Assembly (NCBI GenBank): GCA_023411225.1
Contig: JAEYPA010000155.1
Location: 1 to 37,491, forward strand
From: Bacillota bacterium
GTDB taxonomy: Bacteria; Bacillota; Clostridia; Lachnospirales; Lachnospiraceae
Direction: 5' to 3'
Length of the DNA: 37,491 nt
A model generated the notes under the pieces. It saw only the letters and a program-made list of their open reading frames with translations, searched no databases and had not been told where the DNA came from. Shown here piece by piece: positions 7,191 through 15,589 of the stretch (position 1 is the first letter of the stretch; each line of letters begins with the position of its first letter). The position numbers and the translations under genes were made by a program.

Positions 7191-8387
7191 TTATTTAGCA
7201 GCAGGTACTACTATTTCAACATCGGAAAGTGCAAATGTCACACAAGGATGTATATAGCCATACTTAAAATCTGCCAGTCTACGTCCGTCAACATGTTTTG
7301 GAACGTAAACCTCTCCTGATTTCAGTAGAGAATGACAAAATCCACATTCACCGCTACGGCATCTTGAAGGAACTGCAATACCATTCATTTCTAATATCTG
7401 CATGATAGAATCTGTCGCTTTTCCTTCCACCGTCTTTACAACATCACGAATACTGACGGTAATTTTAACTGTCTGCTGCTTGCAGCCTGGATAATCCTCT
7501 AAGGATGCAGCATTATGTAACTCACCAAACAACTCATTGCGGATATACTTCTTTAAAAGACCAAGCTTTTTAATATCCTCATTCACAAATTCATACATCG
7601 CCTGAGGCCCACAGATAAATACAGAATAAGGCTCATCTTTAGGAGCATATCTTTTTATGATATCACTACTTATAAAGCCATGTTCATATCCTTCCTTCTC
7701 CTCATCAGAAAGAACATTGACAAACTTTATGTGATCACTCTTTGCTGCCAGTTCCTCTAATTCAGTTTTATAAAGTATATGATCAGCATCACGACTGCCG
7801 TAAAGTAGTACCATATTAAACTCTTCGTCGCCATCCACAATCGCTCTGGCCATAGATAGGAAAGGTGTGATACCGCAACCACCTGCGACGCCTATCACAG
7901 TCGAAGCATCTCTGATTGGAGAATAGGTAAAGAACCCACTTGGTCCAGATACTTCTACCTCATCGCCCTCTTTCCAGTTATCAAGGATATATGCGGAAAC
8001 GAGACCACCACTAGTATATCGGATGCTGATTTCATAATAGCCATCCTTTAGGGCATTCCTTGGAGAGGAAGAAATCGAATATGCTCTATTTACCTTCATG
8101 CCATTAATCGTAAGGAATACATTCAGATACTGCCCTGCTTGGAAATACGCGCACTCTGTCGTTCCTTTTAAAGTATTTGGAACTAAACGATAACATTTTG
8201 TTCCTTCCACCATATCCGTCACTTTCGCAATCTTCATATACTGACGATCTGGATGTAATCTCTTTGCCAATTCATTTCGTGGGTAAGTGTTACGAACTGT
8301 AGCAGAGGCATTTTCTATGTTGTTTTTTCTTTCCTTTCCATATTCCTTGAAGCTGTCAAGATTCAATTCGTCATAAGTCATAGTCAT
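7191..8387 (-). CDS. FAD/NAD(P)H reductase with C-terminal 2Fe-2S ferredoxin domain
   Basis: This 398-residue protein has an N-terminal extension of about 45 residues and a ferredoxin-reductase-type FAD domain (about 50-160, NRAYSISSSP motif). A nucleotide-binding domain (about 165-290, GGCGITP and FICGPQAMYEF) and a plant-type 2Fe-2S domain with C343, C348, C351 and C382 follow. The layout is that of electron-transfer components that pass electrons from NAD(P)H through FAD to an iron-sulphur cluster and then to a partner enzyme. Its ATG overlaps the stop of the upstream gene by four bases (ATGA), so the flavoprotein encoded there is the obvious partner. The substrate is unknown. Confidence 0.85.
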   Translation of the reverse strand: MTMTYDELNLDSFKEYGKERKNNIENASATVRNTYPRNELAKRLHPDRQYMKIAKVTDMVEGTKCYRLVPNTLKGTTECAYFQAGQYLNVFLTINGMKVNRAYSISSSPRNALKDGYYEISIRYTSGGLVSAYILDNWKEGDEVEVSGPSGFFTYSPIRDASTVIGVAGGCGITPFLSMARAIVDGDEEFNMVLLYGSRDADHILYKTELEELAAKSDHIKFVNVLSDEEKEGYEHGFISSDIIKRYAPKDEPYSVFICGPQAMYEFVNEDIKKLGLLKKYIRNELFGELHNAASLEDYPGCKQQTVKITVSIRDVVKTVEGKATDSIMQILEMNGIAVPSRCRSGECGFCHSLLKSGEVYVPKHVDGRRLADFKYGYIHPCVTFALSDVEIVVPAAK

Positions 8388-9922
8388 CTCGCCATACCTC
8401 CTTTTTCTTTCTCTGCACGTATAATATCTTTTCCTGCATCTATACCTGATAGATAGGCACTACTATATCCATCTCCACGATGGGTAGCTGCTCCTACAAA
8501 ATGTAGATTATCAATAAACGTATCTTCTTTTCTAGTTTTAACAGAGCTTCTAAGAATGTAAGAATCCTGCATCGTCATCTGATAACCATATGGAGTACCC
8601 TGAGGTGAATTCAGATATCTTGCAAAGGTTTGAGGTGCAGCTATGACAATCTCTTCTATATATGGCTTTATTGTGATACCGAGAGCTCTTTCGCAATGTT
8701 CTATCATTGCCATCGCCACTTTATTTTTTTGCTTATTATAATCTTCTGGCTTTATATCATCCCAACCATTTCCATAAACAAAGGTTGTAAAGAACAGTTG
8801 ACAGGTACCCTCAGGGGTACAATCAGGAATTATCTTATTTAAGCAGTTCATGATGGAATATCCACAATACTCGTTTGTATCCGTAGCCTTACGCTTTTGA
8901 TCGACAGAATCTAAATCTGATGCCACGAAATTTGTATAACTGGTAATGCCTAACTCCTCAGCTGTCCGATTCATTCCTAGATATACGGTAACGAAGGAAA
9001 TTCCAAGTTCTCTGCTGTTAATCAGCTTGATTGCTCCTTCTGGCACCTCGTTTTTATCTATCATATAACCATATACATGATTTGGATATGCATTACTTAC
9101 TATTTGATTTGCCAGATATTCCTTTCCATCAATCACAACGCCATAAGCTTTTCCATCTTTCACAAGTATTTTACTGATTTCAGTGTTATACCAGACCTCG
9201 CCACCATGATCTCTTATAACTTTTTCTAGTGAAAGAGAGATTTCGTGAGAACGATACCTTGGTTGTCCTGAACCGTATACAACATAGGCAAGTACCATTC
9301 TTGCATAGGTAAGAAAGTCCGTTTCATCTACGGTACCACCTAAATAAGCCCAGTAGGTAGACAGGATAACCTGTGCTTTTTTAGGCATTCCAATAGAATC
9401 CAAAACTTCGCGGATTGTATGCCCTGCCAAACGCAAATAATCAGGGAATTTTTCCTTACAAACTTCTGGATCATATTCAGGAGACATAATGTAGTCAAAT
9501 CCCTGAACAGCCATCACAGCCAGTTGAAAGAACTTACCTGTCAGCTGTCCACTGCCAGGTACCAATTCCTCCATCTTGCGACAGAAATTCTCAACTCCGC
9601 AAGGCATCTCAGCATCAATTCCTTCTTCAGGAATGACAAGTCGAAATGTTCCACCCATGTGGCATACCCATTCAACATCAGAACCCAACATATCAAATAG
9701 TTCACGCACACCACCAGGATTCTCCTCTGGTCCCAGCTGACATAATTCATGCAGAGATGTTTCAAACTCAAATCTACCTCTTACGAAACTGGTAGCACTC
9801 CCACCAGGAAGGTTGTGTTGATCCACAACTAACGTTTTAAAACCATTTTTCGCTGTAAAGGCTCCAGCGGATAATCCTCCATTACCGGCACCTATTACAA
9901 TAACATCATAATCCTTATCCAT
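8384..9922 (-). CDS. Phytoene-desaturase/retinol-saturase-like FAD oxidoreductase
   Basis: The 512-residue protein starts with a dinucleotide-binding motif (VIVIGAGNGGLSAG, residues 8-21) and an acidic VVDQHNLPGGS segment. It ends with the C-terminal FAD-binding block FVGAATHRGDGYSSAYLSG. This is the CrtI/retinol-saturase/amine-oxidase superfamily, whose members add or remove hydrogens across C=C bonds of lipophilic substrates. No carotenoid genes are nearby, so carotenoid synthesis is not implied. The ATG at 9922 has AAAGGAGG upstream. It is the first gene of a two-gene operon with the 2Fe-2S reductase, probably controlled by the divergent FCD regulator. Confidence 0.8.
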   Translation of the reverse strand: MDKDYDVIVIGAGNGGLSAGAFTAKNGFKTLVVDQHNLPGGSATSFVRGRFEFETSLHELCQLGPEENPGGVRELFDMLGSDVEWVCHMGGTFRLVIPEEGIDAEMPCGVENFCRKMEELVPGSGQLTGKFFQLAVMAVQGFDYIMSPEYDPEVCKEKFPDYLRLAGHTIREVLDSIGMPKKAQVILSTYWAYLGGTVDETDFLTYARMVLAYVVYGSGQPRYRSHEISLSLEKVIRDHGGEVWYNTEISKILVKDGKAYGVVIDGKEYLANQIVSNAYPNHVYGYMIDKNEVPEGAIKLINSRELGISFVTVYLGMNRTAEELGITSYTNFVASDLDSVDQKRKATDTNEYCGYSIMNCLNKIIPDCTPEGTCQLFFTTFVYGNGWDDIKPEDYNKQKNKVAMAMIEHCERALGITIKPYIEEIVIAAPQTFARYLNSPQGTPYGYQMTMQDSYILRSSVKTRKEDTFIDNLHFVGAATHRGDGYSSAYLSGIDAGKDIIRAEKEKGGMAR

Positions 9923-9974
9923 TGTGTCCTCCTTTCATTTTATCGGAAAGTAAAATATAACTGTAATTGCTTCT

Positions 9975-9997
9975 GATTGTATCACCGTGATATAATC
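9975..9997. promoter_or_regulatory. Candidate operator: inverted repeat of the reductase/regulator intergenic region
   Basis: GATTGTATCA and TGATATAATC form an imperfect palindrome around CCG. The right half plus flank (GTGATATAATCA) is repeated at 10086-10096, just before the regulator gene. Two copies between divergent genes suggest binding sites of the GntR/FCD protein encoded at 10138. Confidence 0.5.
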
Positions 9998-9999
9998 AG

Positions 10000-10022
10000 A
10001 GCTTATAATTAAATTATAAGCT
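10000..10022. promoter_or_regulatory. Perfect 23-bp palindrome over the oxidoreductase -10 box
   Basis: AGCTTATAATT, a central A, and AATTATAAGCT form a perfect palindrome. It contains the minus-strand -10 hexamer (10013-10018) and the probable transcription start, an ideal place for a repressor. Seven T follow on the plus strand, so a terminator-like role in that direction is a second possibility. Confidence 0.6.
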
Positions 10023-10040
10023 GTTTTTTTATCTTGTCAA
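10013..10040 (-). promoter_or_regulatory. Consensus sigma-A promoter of the oxidoreductase operon
   Basis: On the minus strand TTGACA (10040-10035), a 16-base spacer and TATAAT (10018-10013) match both sigma-A hexamers exactly. The leader to the ATG at 9922 is about 85 bases. The strong hexamers combined with palindromes at the -10 suggest a strong but repressed promoter. Confidence 0.8.
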
Positions 10041-10074
10041 CTATTTAACACAAGTAAATTCACTATTTTATTTA

Positions 10075-10096
10075 AATATATCTTGTGATATAATCA
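10075..10096. promoter_or_regulatory. Second copy of the candidate FCD-regulator site
   Basis: AATATATCTTGTGATATAATCA is a looser inverted repeat sharing TGATATAATCA with the site at 9987-9998. It covers a TATAAT (10089-10094) that may be the -10 of the regulator gene, suggesting autoregulation. Confidence 0.45.
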
Positions 10097-10137
10097 AAGA
10101 ACAGAATAATGAAATGCAATTTCGGAGGTAATTATAT

Positions 10138-10836
10138 ATGGCATTTAAAATATTAGTTTCACCTACTCTTACCGAACTTTTTGTATCTGAATTACAGAAG
10201 ATGATTCTTTCAGGTCAACTTAAAGTTGGGGAGAAACTCCCAACGGAAAGGGAATTGGCAAAAGAAATGAACGTGAGCTTGTCTGTCATACATGCAGGCA
10301 TCACTACCCTAGCATCCCAGGGCTTTCTAAGTATTGTCCCGCGTCGTGGGGTTTTTGTGGCTGACTATGTCAAATATGGCAACATCACTACGATGGAGAT
10401 ATTGATTGAAAATGCATGCGGTAACTTTACAAATGAAATTCTAGAACCCATTGCTGAATTTAGGCGCAGTATAGAACTTGCGGCAACAAAGGATGCTTGC
10501 AAAAACAGAACTGACAAGCATCTGGAAGTTCTTAAGAGGATTGTCTCGGACTCCAAAACTGCTAATGAAGATCAATTAATTGAATTGGCCTTTGAATTTC
10601 ACCATGAAGCATCTATCGCCAGTGGAAACATATACTACCCTATGATTATGCAAACCTTTAAACCGATTTATATTGCTTTCTACCGTCGTATCATTGGGTA
10701 CACGAAAAAAGATCTACAAGACAAGCTGCAAAATCTATATGTAGCGATTGATCACAAAGACTCAGAAGCTGCTTCTGAACTCATAAATAAGTCAATCGAT
10801 CACTGGGTCGACTTTGAAGAAGAAAAACACATATGA
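10138..10836 (+). CDS. GntR-family regulator, FCD (FadR-like) type
   Basis: The 232-residue protein has an N-terminal winged helix (about 8-75, KLPTERELAKEMNVS then QGFLSIVPRRGVFV). An all-helical FCD ligand domain (about 90-225) carries FRRSIELAA and FHHEASIASG, the latter supplying metal/ligand histidines. FCD regulators usually sense small carboxylic acids. It is divergent from the phytoene-desaturase-like operon across 215 bases carrying repeated palindromes, so it probably controls that operon and itself. GGAGG precedes the ATG by about 9 bases. The VirD4-like gene begins 30 bases downstream on the same strand and could be co-transcribed. Confidence 0.85.
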   Translation: MAFKILVSPTLTELFVSELQKMILSGQLKVGEKLPTERELAKEMNVSLSVIHAGITTLASQGFLSIVPRRGVFVADYVKYGNITTMEILIENACGNFTNEILEPIAEFRRSIELAATKDACKNRTDKHLEVLKRIVSDSKTANEDQLIELAFEFHHEASIASGNIYYPMIMQTFKPIYIAFYRRIIGYTKKDLQDKLQNLYVAIDHKDSEAASELINKSIDHWVDFEEEKHI

Positions 10837-10866
10837 GAAAACAGTTTTTACATCTGGAGGTAAACT

Positions 10867-12093
10867 ATGGCAGACAAATTTATATTAGGTGAAAATTACG
10901 AAGTAACAGATGATACTACCATTACACAACTAAACAATAATATTGTTGTAGTCGGTCCAAGCGGATGTGGTAAAACAATGAGCTACGCAGAAATGCGACT
11001 ATTAAAAACCGAAAGCAGTAGCATGATTGTTATGCTCTCTAAGCGCAAACTGGTTAAGAAATACACCGAGTATCTTTCTCAGAAAGGATTTAGTGTATTG
11101 GATTTAGACCTAACTCATCCTACCAAAAACAGCATCTGCTATGACCCATTGCACTACATTAAAACCACTGTAGATATTACCTATATAGCTCAGGCCATCG
11201 TGATGTCCAATCCACAAAAAATAACGAATAAGGAGGCAGACCCCTTTTGGGATGATGCGGCTGAGTCACTACTATCCGCTCTCATTGCATATACCATGCA
11301 CATCAAAACACTCCCATCCTTTGCCGATGTAGTAAATCTGATATCAAAGCTGCAAATAAAGGAATGCGGAGATGCCATAGAAACCAATCTGGATAACACC
11401 TTTAACCGCCTAGGGGAAAGTCAACTGGAGGTATTTGCAAAGCAATGTTGGAAGACATTCCGATACGCTCCACTTAGAACTGCCAGCTGTATTTATGTCT
11501 CATTGAATGCAACCATTGATACTATTTTTTCACCAGAGTTGCTAAGCAGTATGAGAACAGCGGAATGCATTAACTTCAGGCAGCTTGCCAATGAAAAAAC
11601 AGTGCTTTTTATAACAACTTCTGCTGTCAATCCCTCTTTAAATGCTTTCGCCGCTTTATTCTTTTCCCATTCCGTCAAAGAACTATTTGAATATGCGGAA
11701 TCAATAGATAATAGCGTTTTGCCTATTCCCGTTCATTTGCTCTGCGATGATTTTGCAGCAGGTGCCAGAATACCTAATTTTGACCACTTTATCTCAATCT
11801 TCAGAGAAAAAGGAATCTCAACATCAATACTGCTACAATCAGAATCACAACTCATAGCTATGTATGGAGACGCTGCTGCAACCACCATCATAAATAACTG
11901 CGACCGATACCTTTACATGGGTGGCATGGATTTAACTACCTGTAAGAATATTGCAGAAAAAATTAATTGTCCATTGTCAGACATTTTATACCTCCCTTTA
12001 AAACAGGAATACATATTCGAACGTGGACGAAAGCCAGTTAGAACGGAGCGTTGGCATATAACTAAAAATCCTTCGTGGCAAAGCTTACAATAA
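10867..12093 (+). CDS. Orphan VirD4/TraG-like ATPase without membrane segment
   Basis: The 408-residue protein has a Walker A motif GPSGCGKT (30-37), a PFWDDAAESLLSALI segment (126-140) and a Walker B-like LLCDDFA (291-297). An IPNFDHFISIFREKGISTS...LLQSESQL block typical of the type IV coupling protein (TraG/VirD4) family follows. Coupling proteins normally have two N-terminal membrane helices and about 600 residues; here Walker A begins after only 29 residues, no membrane helix is visible and the tail is short. The Walker B acidic pair is Asp-Asp instead of the usual Asp-Glu. No relaxase or secretion genes are nearby. It ends at a strong terminator. It may be a cytoplasmic DNA-pumping ATPase relic or a domesticated one. 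Confidence 0.75.
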   Translation: MADKFILGENYEVTDDTTITQLNNNIVVVGPSGCGKTMSYAEMRLLKTESSSMIVMLSKRKLVKKYTEYLSQKGFSVLDLDLTHPTKNSICYDPLHYIKTTVDITYIAQAIVMSNPQKITNKEADPFWDDAAESLLSALIAYTMHIKTLPSFADVVNLISKLQIKECGDAIETNLDNTFNRLGESQLEVFAKQCWKTFRYAPLRTASCIYVSLNATIDTIFSPELLSSMRTAECINFRQLANEKTVLFITTSAVNPSLNAFAALFFSHSVKELFEYAESIDNSVLPIPVHLLCDDFAAGARIPNFDHFISIFREKGISTSILLQSESQLIAMYGDAAATTIINNCDRYLYMGGMDLTTCKNIAEKINCPLSDILYLPLKQEYIFERGRKPVRTERWHITKNPSWQSLQ

Positions 12094-12098
12094 CTTAA

Positions 12099-12145
12099 AA
12101 ACTCCGGGAGAAGGCATAAAAATATTCTATCTCCCGGAGTTTATT
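12099..12145 (+). terminator. Bidirectional terminator between the VirD4-like gene and the YdjM-like fragment
   Basis: Perfect arms AAACTCCGGGAG (12099-12110) and CTCCCGGAGTTT (12131-12142) flank a 20-base loop, with T-rich sequence on both sides. It lies six bases after the VirD4-like stop codon. Confidence 0.85.
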
Positions 12146-12148
12146 AGT

Positions 12149-12448
12149 CTACAGTATTTTAATTTTCTTTTTATGAAAAGGATATAGAAAAGCAACTCCA
12201 TTCGTTTGTGGAGTAAGTAAACTATGAGTTAATGTTCGATGTCCCACCACACTTATAATGAAATCAGAAAGTGGAGATATCATTTTTCCAATCTTAGAAT
12301 CAGGATGATCAATATCTGGCAACAGACCTCCAACTACAGCCCCACCATATAAATACAGTGAATGTCCCTGTAGTCCTATTTTACTTTCCAAATAACCTAC
12401 CCCACATGCTGCAGCAATTGCCCCAACTGTATGCATTCTATCATCCAT
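12149..12448 (-). pseudogene. Truncated YdjM-like membrane metal-dependent hydrolase
   Basis: The 99 residues include GGLLPDIDHPDS and VVGHRTLTHSLL, the metal-binding His/Asp motifs of the YdjM (LexA-regulated, membrane-bound hydrolase) family. Family members continue for 70 or more residues with membrane helices after the THS motif. Here the frame turns into a basic tail (FHKKKIKIL) and stops at the terminator. I read it as the 5' part of a gene cut by a rearrangement that brought in the VirD4-like gene or the restriction cluster. A short functional form cannot be excluded. The ribosome site is weak. Confidence 0.6.
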
Positions 12449-12572
12449 TTATTAAAACCCAAGCACTTAACTTACTCGGTTTAAGATAAAGAACGTATTA
12501 TGTAGAAATATGCAAAACCATATGCTATAATAACGCTATATTGTTGAGTTATAAATGAAAGGGAGATGCAAA

Positions 12573-12803
12573 ATGAGTTTTCCAGACGAATTGAAAAGAA
12601 CCAGACAACGCTGTTTTCTTACACAGGAGAAATTTGCCAACGAGGTACATGTGGCTTTTTCCACAGTAAACAGATGGGAAAGTGGTAAAGCAAAACCTAA
12701 TCTTTCAGCAATGAAAAACATTAAAGAATTCTGCCTGAGAAATCGTATAGAGTTTTCTAATATTGAAGAGGCATGGCTGGACTTTAAAACGGAGGGTAAG
12801 TAA
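12573..12803 (+). CDS. HTH (XRE) regulator of the type I restriction operon
   Basis: From the ATG at 12573 (AAAGGGAG about 7 bases upstream; the earlier in-frame ATG at 12555 overlaps that site) the protein has 76 residues. An XRE helix-turn-helix covers about residues 5-55 (LTQEKFANEVHVAFSTVNRWE). An extended -10 (TGCTATAAT, 12523-12531) lies upstream with a poor -35. The stop is two bases before the hsdM ATG, and the hsdM ribosome site lies inside this gene, so the two are translationally linked. It probably tunes expression of the operon, like controller proteins in other restriction systems. Confidence 0.8.
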   Translation: MSFPDELKRTRQRCFLTQEKFANEVHVAFSTVNRWESGKAKPNLSAMKNIKEFCLRNRIEFSNIEEAWLDFKTEGK

Positions 12804-12805
12804 CA

Positions 12806-14377
12806 ATGTCAGTAGATACAAAAAAAGAACAAGAACGTGATGAACTCCACAGAGCAATATGGGCTATTGCAGATGATTTGCGTGGTGCAGTAGATGGATG
12901 GGACTTTAAGAATTATGTGCTTGGCACAATGTTTTACAGATACATTTCTGAAAACCTTACGCACTATATCAATAAGGGTGAGATTGAGGCAGGTAATACC
13001 GACTTTGACTATGCACAAATGTCAGATGAAGATGCCAAAGAAGCTCGTGAGGGCTTGGTTGAAGAAAAAGGCTTCTTCATACTTCCAAGTGAGCTTTTCT
13101 GTAATGTTTGCACAAACGCTACTACAGATGAGAACTTAAATGAAACTCTTGAGCGTATATTCCGTCATATTGAGGAATCTGCTAAAGGTAGCCAGTCTGA
13201 AAACAGTTTTGCAGGCTTGTTTGATGATTTTGATGTGAATAGTAATAAGTTGGGTGCTACCGTAGCAAAGAGAAATGAACGTCTTGCTAAACTTCTTTCC
13301 GGTGTTGCCAACATGAATCTTGGTTCTGTGAAAGACCATGATATTGACGCCTTCGGCGACGCATATGAATACCTTATGACTATGTATGCCTCCAATGCTG
13401 GAAAATCCGGTGGAGAGTTCTTCACTCCAGCTGATGTATCCGAACTGCTGACGAGGCTTGGTACCGTAGGTAAGAAGTCGATCAACAAAGTCTATGACCC
13501 AGCTTGTGGTTCTGGCTCTCTTCTTTTGAAGGCTGAAAAAATTCTAGGCAAAGAAGCTATTATAAACGGCTTCTATGGCCAAGAAATCAATATCACAACC
13601 TACAACCTTTGCCGTATCAATATGTTCTTACATGATATCGGTTTTGATAAATTCAATATTGCGTGTGAGGACACTCTTACTAATCCACAACACTGGGATG
13701 ATGAACCATTTGAGCTGATTGTTTCAAATCCCCCTTATTCCATTAAGTGGGCTGGGGACGATAATCCTCTCCTCATCAATGATCCTCGTTTCGCACCTGC
13801 CGGAGTTCTTGCACCTAAGAGCAAAGCTGACCTTGCATTTGTTATGCACAGCCTTTCCTGGCTTGCTCCGAATGGAACTGCTGCTATTGTATGCTTCCCC
13901 GGCATTATGTATCGTGGTGGTGCGGAGAAAAAAATACGTAAATATCTGATGGATAATAACTTTATAGACTGCGTGATTCAGTTGCCAAGCAATCTGTTCT
14001 TTGGCACATCCATTGCAACCTGCATTATGGTAATGAAGCGTGGTAAGGCTGACAGTAAGACTCTTTTCATCGATGCTTCCAACGAATGTATTAAGGTTAC
14101 GAATAACAACAAGCTGACTATAGATAACATTCAGCACATTGTGGACACCTATGCCAATCGGGAAGAAGTGGCTCATTTCTCACATCTGGCCACCTATGAC
14201 GAAATTGAGGAGAAGGATTACAACCTTTCTGTTTCCACCTATGTGGAGGCAGAGGACACCAGAGAGGTTATTAATATTCAGAAATTGAATGCAGAGATTG
14301 AAGAAATTGTTCTGCGTGAAGATGAACTGCGTGAAGCCATCCGCACCATTATAGAAGAGATTGAAGGTGGTGTGTAA
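12806..14377 (+). CDS. hsdM: Type I restriction-modification DNA methyltransferase subunit
   Basis: The 523-residue protein has an N-terminal HsdM helical domain (about 10-165) and an N6-adenine methyltransferase domain with SAM motif DPACGSGSLL (231-240) and catalytic NPPY (308-311). It methylates adenine in the sequence chosen by HsdS and is also part of the restricting complex HsdR2M2S. Length and motifs are complete. Its TAA overlaps the hsdS ATG (TAATG), so the two subunits are translationally coupled. All four genes of the operon run in one direction. Confidence 0.96.
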   Translation: MSVDTKKEQERDELHRAIWAIADDLRGAVDGWDFKNYVLGTMFYRYISENLTHYINKGEIEAGNTDFDYAQMSDEDAKEAREGLVEEKGFFILPSELFCNVCTNATTDENLNETLERIFRHIEESAKGSQSENSFAGLFDDFDVNSNKLGATVAKRNERLAKLLSGVANMNLGSVKDHDIDAFGDAYEYLMTMYASNAGKSGGEFFTPADVSELLTRLGTVGKKSINKVYDPACGSGSLLLKAEKILGKEAIINGFYGQEINITTYNLCRINMFLHDIGFDKFNIACEDTLTNPQHWDDEPFELIVSNPPYSIKWAGDDNPLLINDPRFAPAGVLAPKSKADLAFVMHSLSWLAPNGTAAIVCFPGIMYRGGAEKKIRKYLMDNNFIDCVIQLPSNLFFGTSIATCIMVMKRGKADSKTLFIDASNECIKVTNNNKLTIDNIQHIVDTYANREEVAHFSHLATYDEIEEKDYNLSVSTYVEAEDTREVINIQKLNAEIEEIVLREDELREAIRTIIEEIEGGV

Positions 14378-15573
14378 TGAGCCGATTAGAGGAATTGATT
14401 AAAGAATTGTGCCCGGATGGAGTACCGTTCAAACCTATAAAAGAAGTCTATTCCAGATTAAAAGGCACTCCGATAACTGCTGGAAAAATGAAAGAGATAG
14501 ATAATCCTGATGGTGATATTAAAATATTTGCTGGTGGTAAAACAGTTATCAATGCTATGGAGACAGATATCCCAAAGGCAAATATCACAAGAGTTCCAGC
14601 AGTACTTGTTCAGTCACGAGGTGTTATTGATTTCGTATATTACGAAAAGCCGTTTACTTTCAAGAATGAAATGTGGGCATATACGGCTAAAGAAAAAATC
14701 TCCGTAAAATATCTGTTCCATTTTCTAAAGAATAATGTTTTGCATTTTCGCGATGCTGCTTCTGGAATGGGGTCACTTCCTCAGATTTCGTTACCTGTAA
14801 CTGAGGATTTTATTATCCCTGTACCTCCTCTACCTGTTCAGGAAGAGATTGTACGAATTTTGGACACCTTCTCTTCGTTTACTACGGAGCTAAAACAACA
14901 GTTACTTTCAGAAATCCAAGCACGTAAACAGCAAGTGGATTACTATGAAAACATCATGTTTCAAAAACTACAAGATGAGAACCACTGTTTGCTTTGCGAA
15001 ATATCAACTTTTGTAACTGTTGGAATCGCAAACTCAGCAACGCATGCATATTCCGACAAAGGAATAGTAATGTTTCGAAACCAAAATATTAAAAGAAATG
15101 AATTGGATGATTCCGATTTAATCTATATCGATGAGACTTTTGCAAACAAGTATTTAGGGAAGAGCCTAAGAGAAAACGATATATTAATAACAAGAACAGG
15201 TTATCCCGGTCAAGCTTGTTTAGTACCTGCTAAATATGAAGGAGCACAAACTTTTACCACTCTCATTGTTCGATTAAAACCAGGAATATTTCCGTCTTAT
15301 ATATGCAGATATATTAATTCAGGTAAAGGAAAAGAATATGTGGATACGATGAAGACCGGAGCAGCTCAACAGAACTTTGGAGCAAAGTCTCTTGAGAAAA
15401 TGCCTATTGCATTGCCTACTTATGCGGAACAAGTAGAAATAGACTCTTTTTTAGCAAAAGTAGACCACCAAATTACATCATTAGAAACAGCATTATTAAA
15501 GGAACATAAAGCCCGTCAAAAGCAATACGAATACTATCGGGACAAATTACTGACCTTCAAAGAACTCGCATAG
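14377..15573 (+). CDS. hsdS: Type I restriction-modification specificity subunit
   Basis: The 398-residue protein has two target-recognition domains (about 15-140 and 205-330). Each is followed by a conserved helical spacer: first PVQEEIVRILDTFSSF with LLSEIQARKQQVDYY, then QVEIDSFLAKVDHQI with LLKEHKARQKQYEYY. The two domains each read one half of a bipartite target, which cannot be deduced here. Both halves look complete. No second hsdS copy and no nearby inverted hsdS repeat is present, so phase variation by recombination is not indicated. The stop is followed after 16 bases by hsdR. Confidence 0.94.
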   Translation: MSRLEELIKELCPDGVPFKPIKEVYSRLKGTPITAGKMKEIDNPDGDIKIFAGGKTVINAMETDIPKANITRVPAVLVQSRGVIDFVYYEKPFTFKNEMWAYTAKEKISVKYLFHFLKNNVLHFRDAASGMGSLPQISLPVTEDFIIPVPPLPVQEEIVRILDTFSSFTTELKQQLLSEIQARKQQVDYYENIMFQKLQDENHCLLCEISTFVTVGIANSATHAYSDKGIVMFRNQNIKRNELDDSDLIYIDETFANKYLGKSLRENDILITRTGYPGQACLVPAKYEGAQTFTTLIVRLKPGIFPSYICRYINSGKGKEYVDTMKTGAAQQNFGAKSLEKMPIALPTYAEQVEIDSFLAKVDHQITSLETALLKEHKARQKQYEYYRDKLLTFKELA

Positions 15574-15589
15574 AAAGGAGGCGAACCAT

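Noticed and set aside
7080..7319. 79-codon plus-strand frame over the reductase 3' end
   Set aside because: It runs through a terminator hairpin and the coding sequence of a well supported gene on the other strand.
8384..9922. Carotenoid biosynthesis gene (crtI)
   Set aside because: Only superfamily-level resemblance; no phytoene synthase or other carotenoid gene in the window and the partner is a 2Fe-2S reductase.
14377..15573. Phase-variable hsdS by inversion
   Set aside because: There is only one hsdS, no inverted partial copy, and the nearby integrases are broken remnants of element integrases, not invertases.
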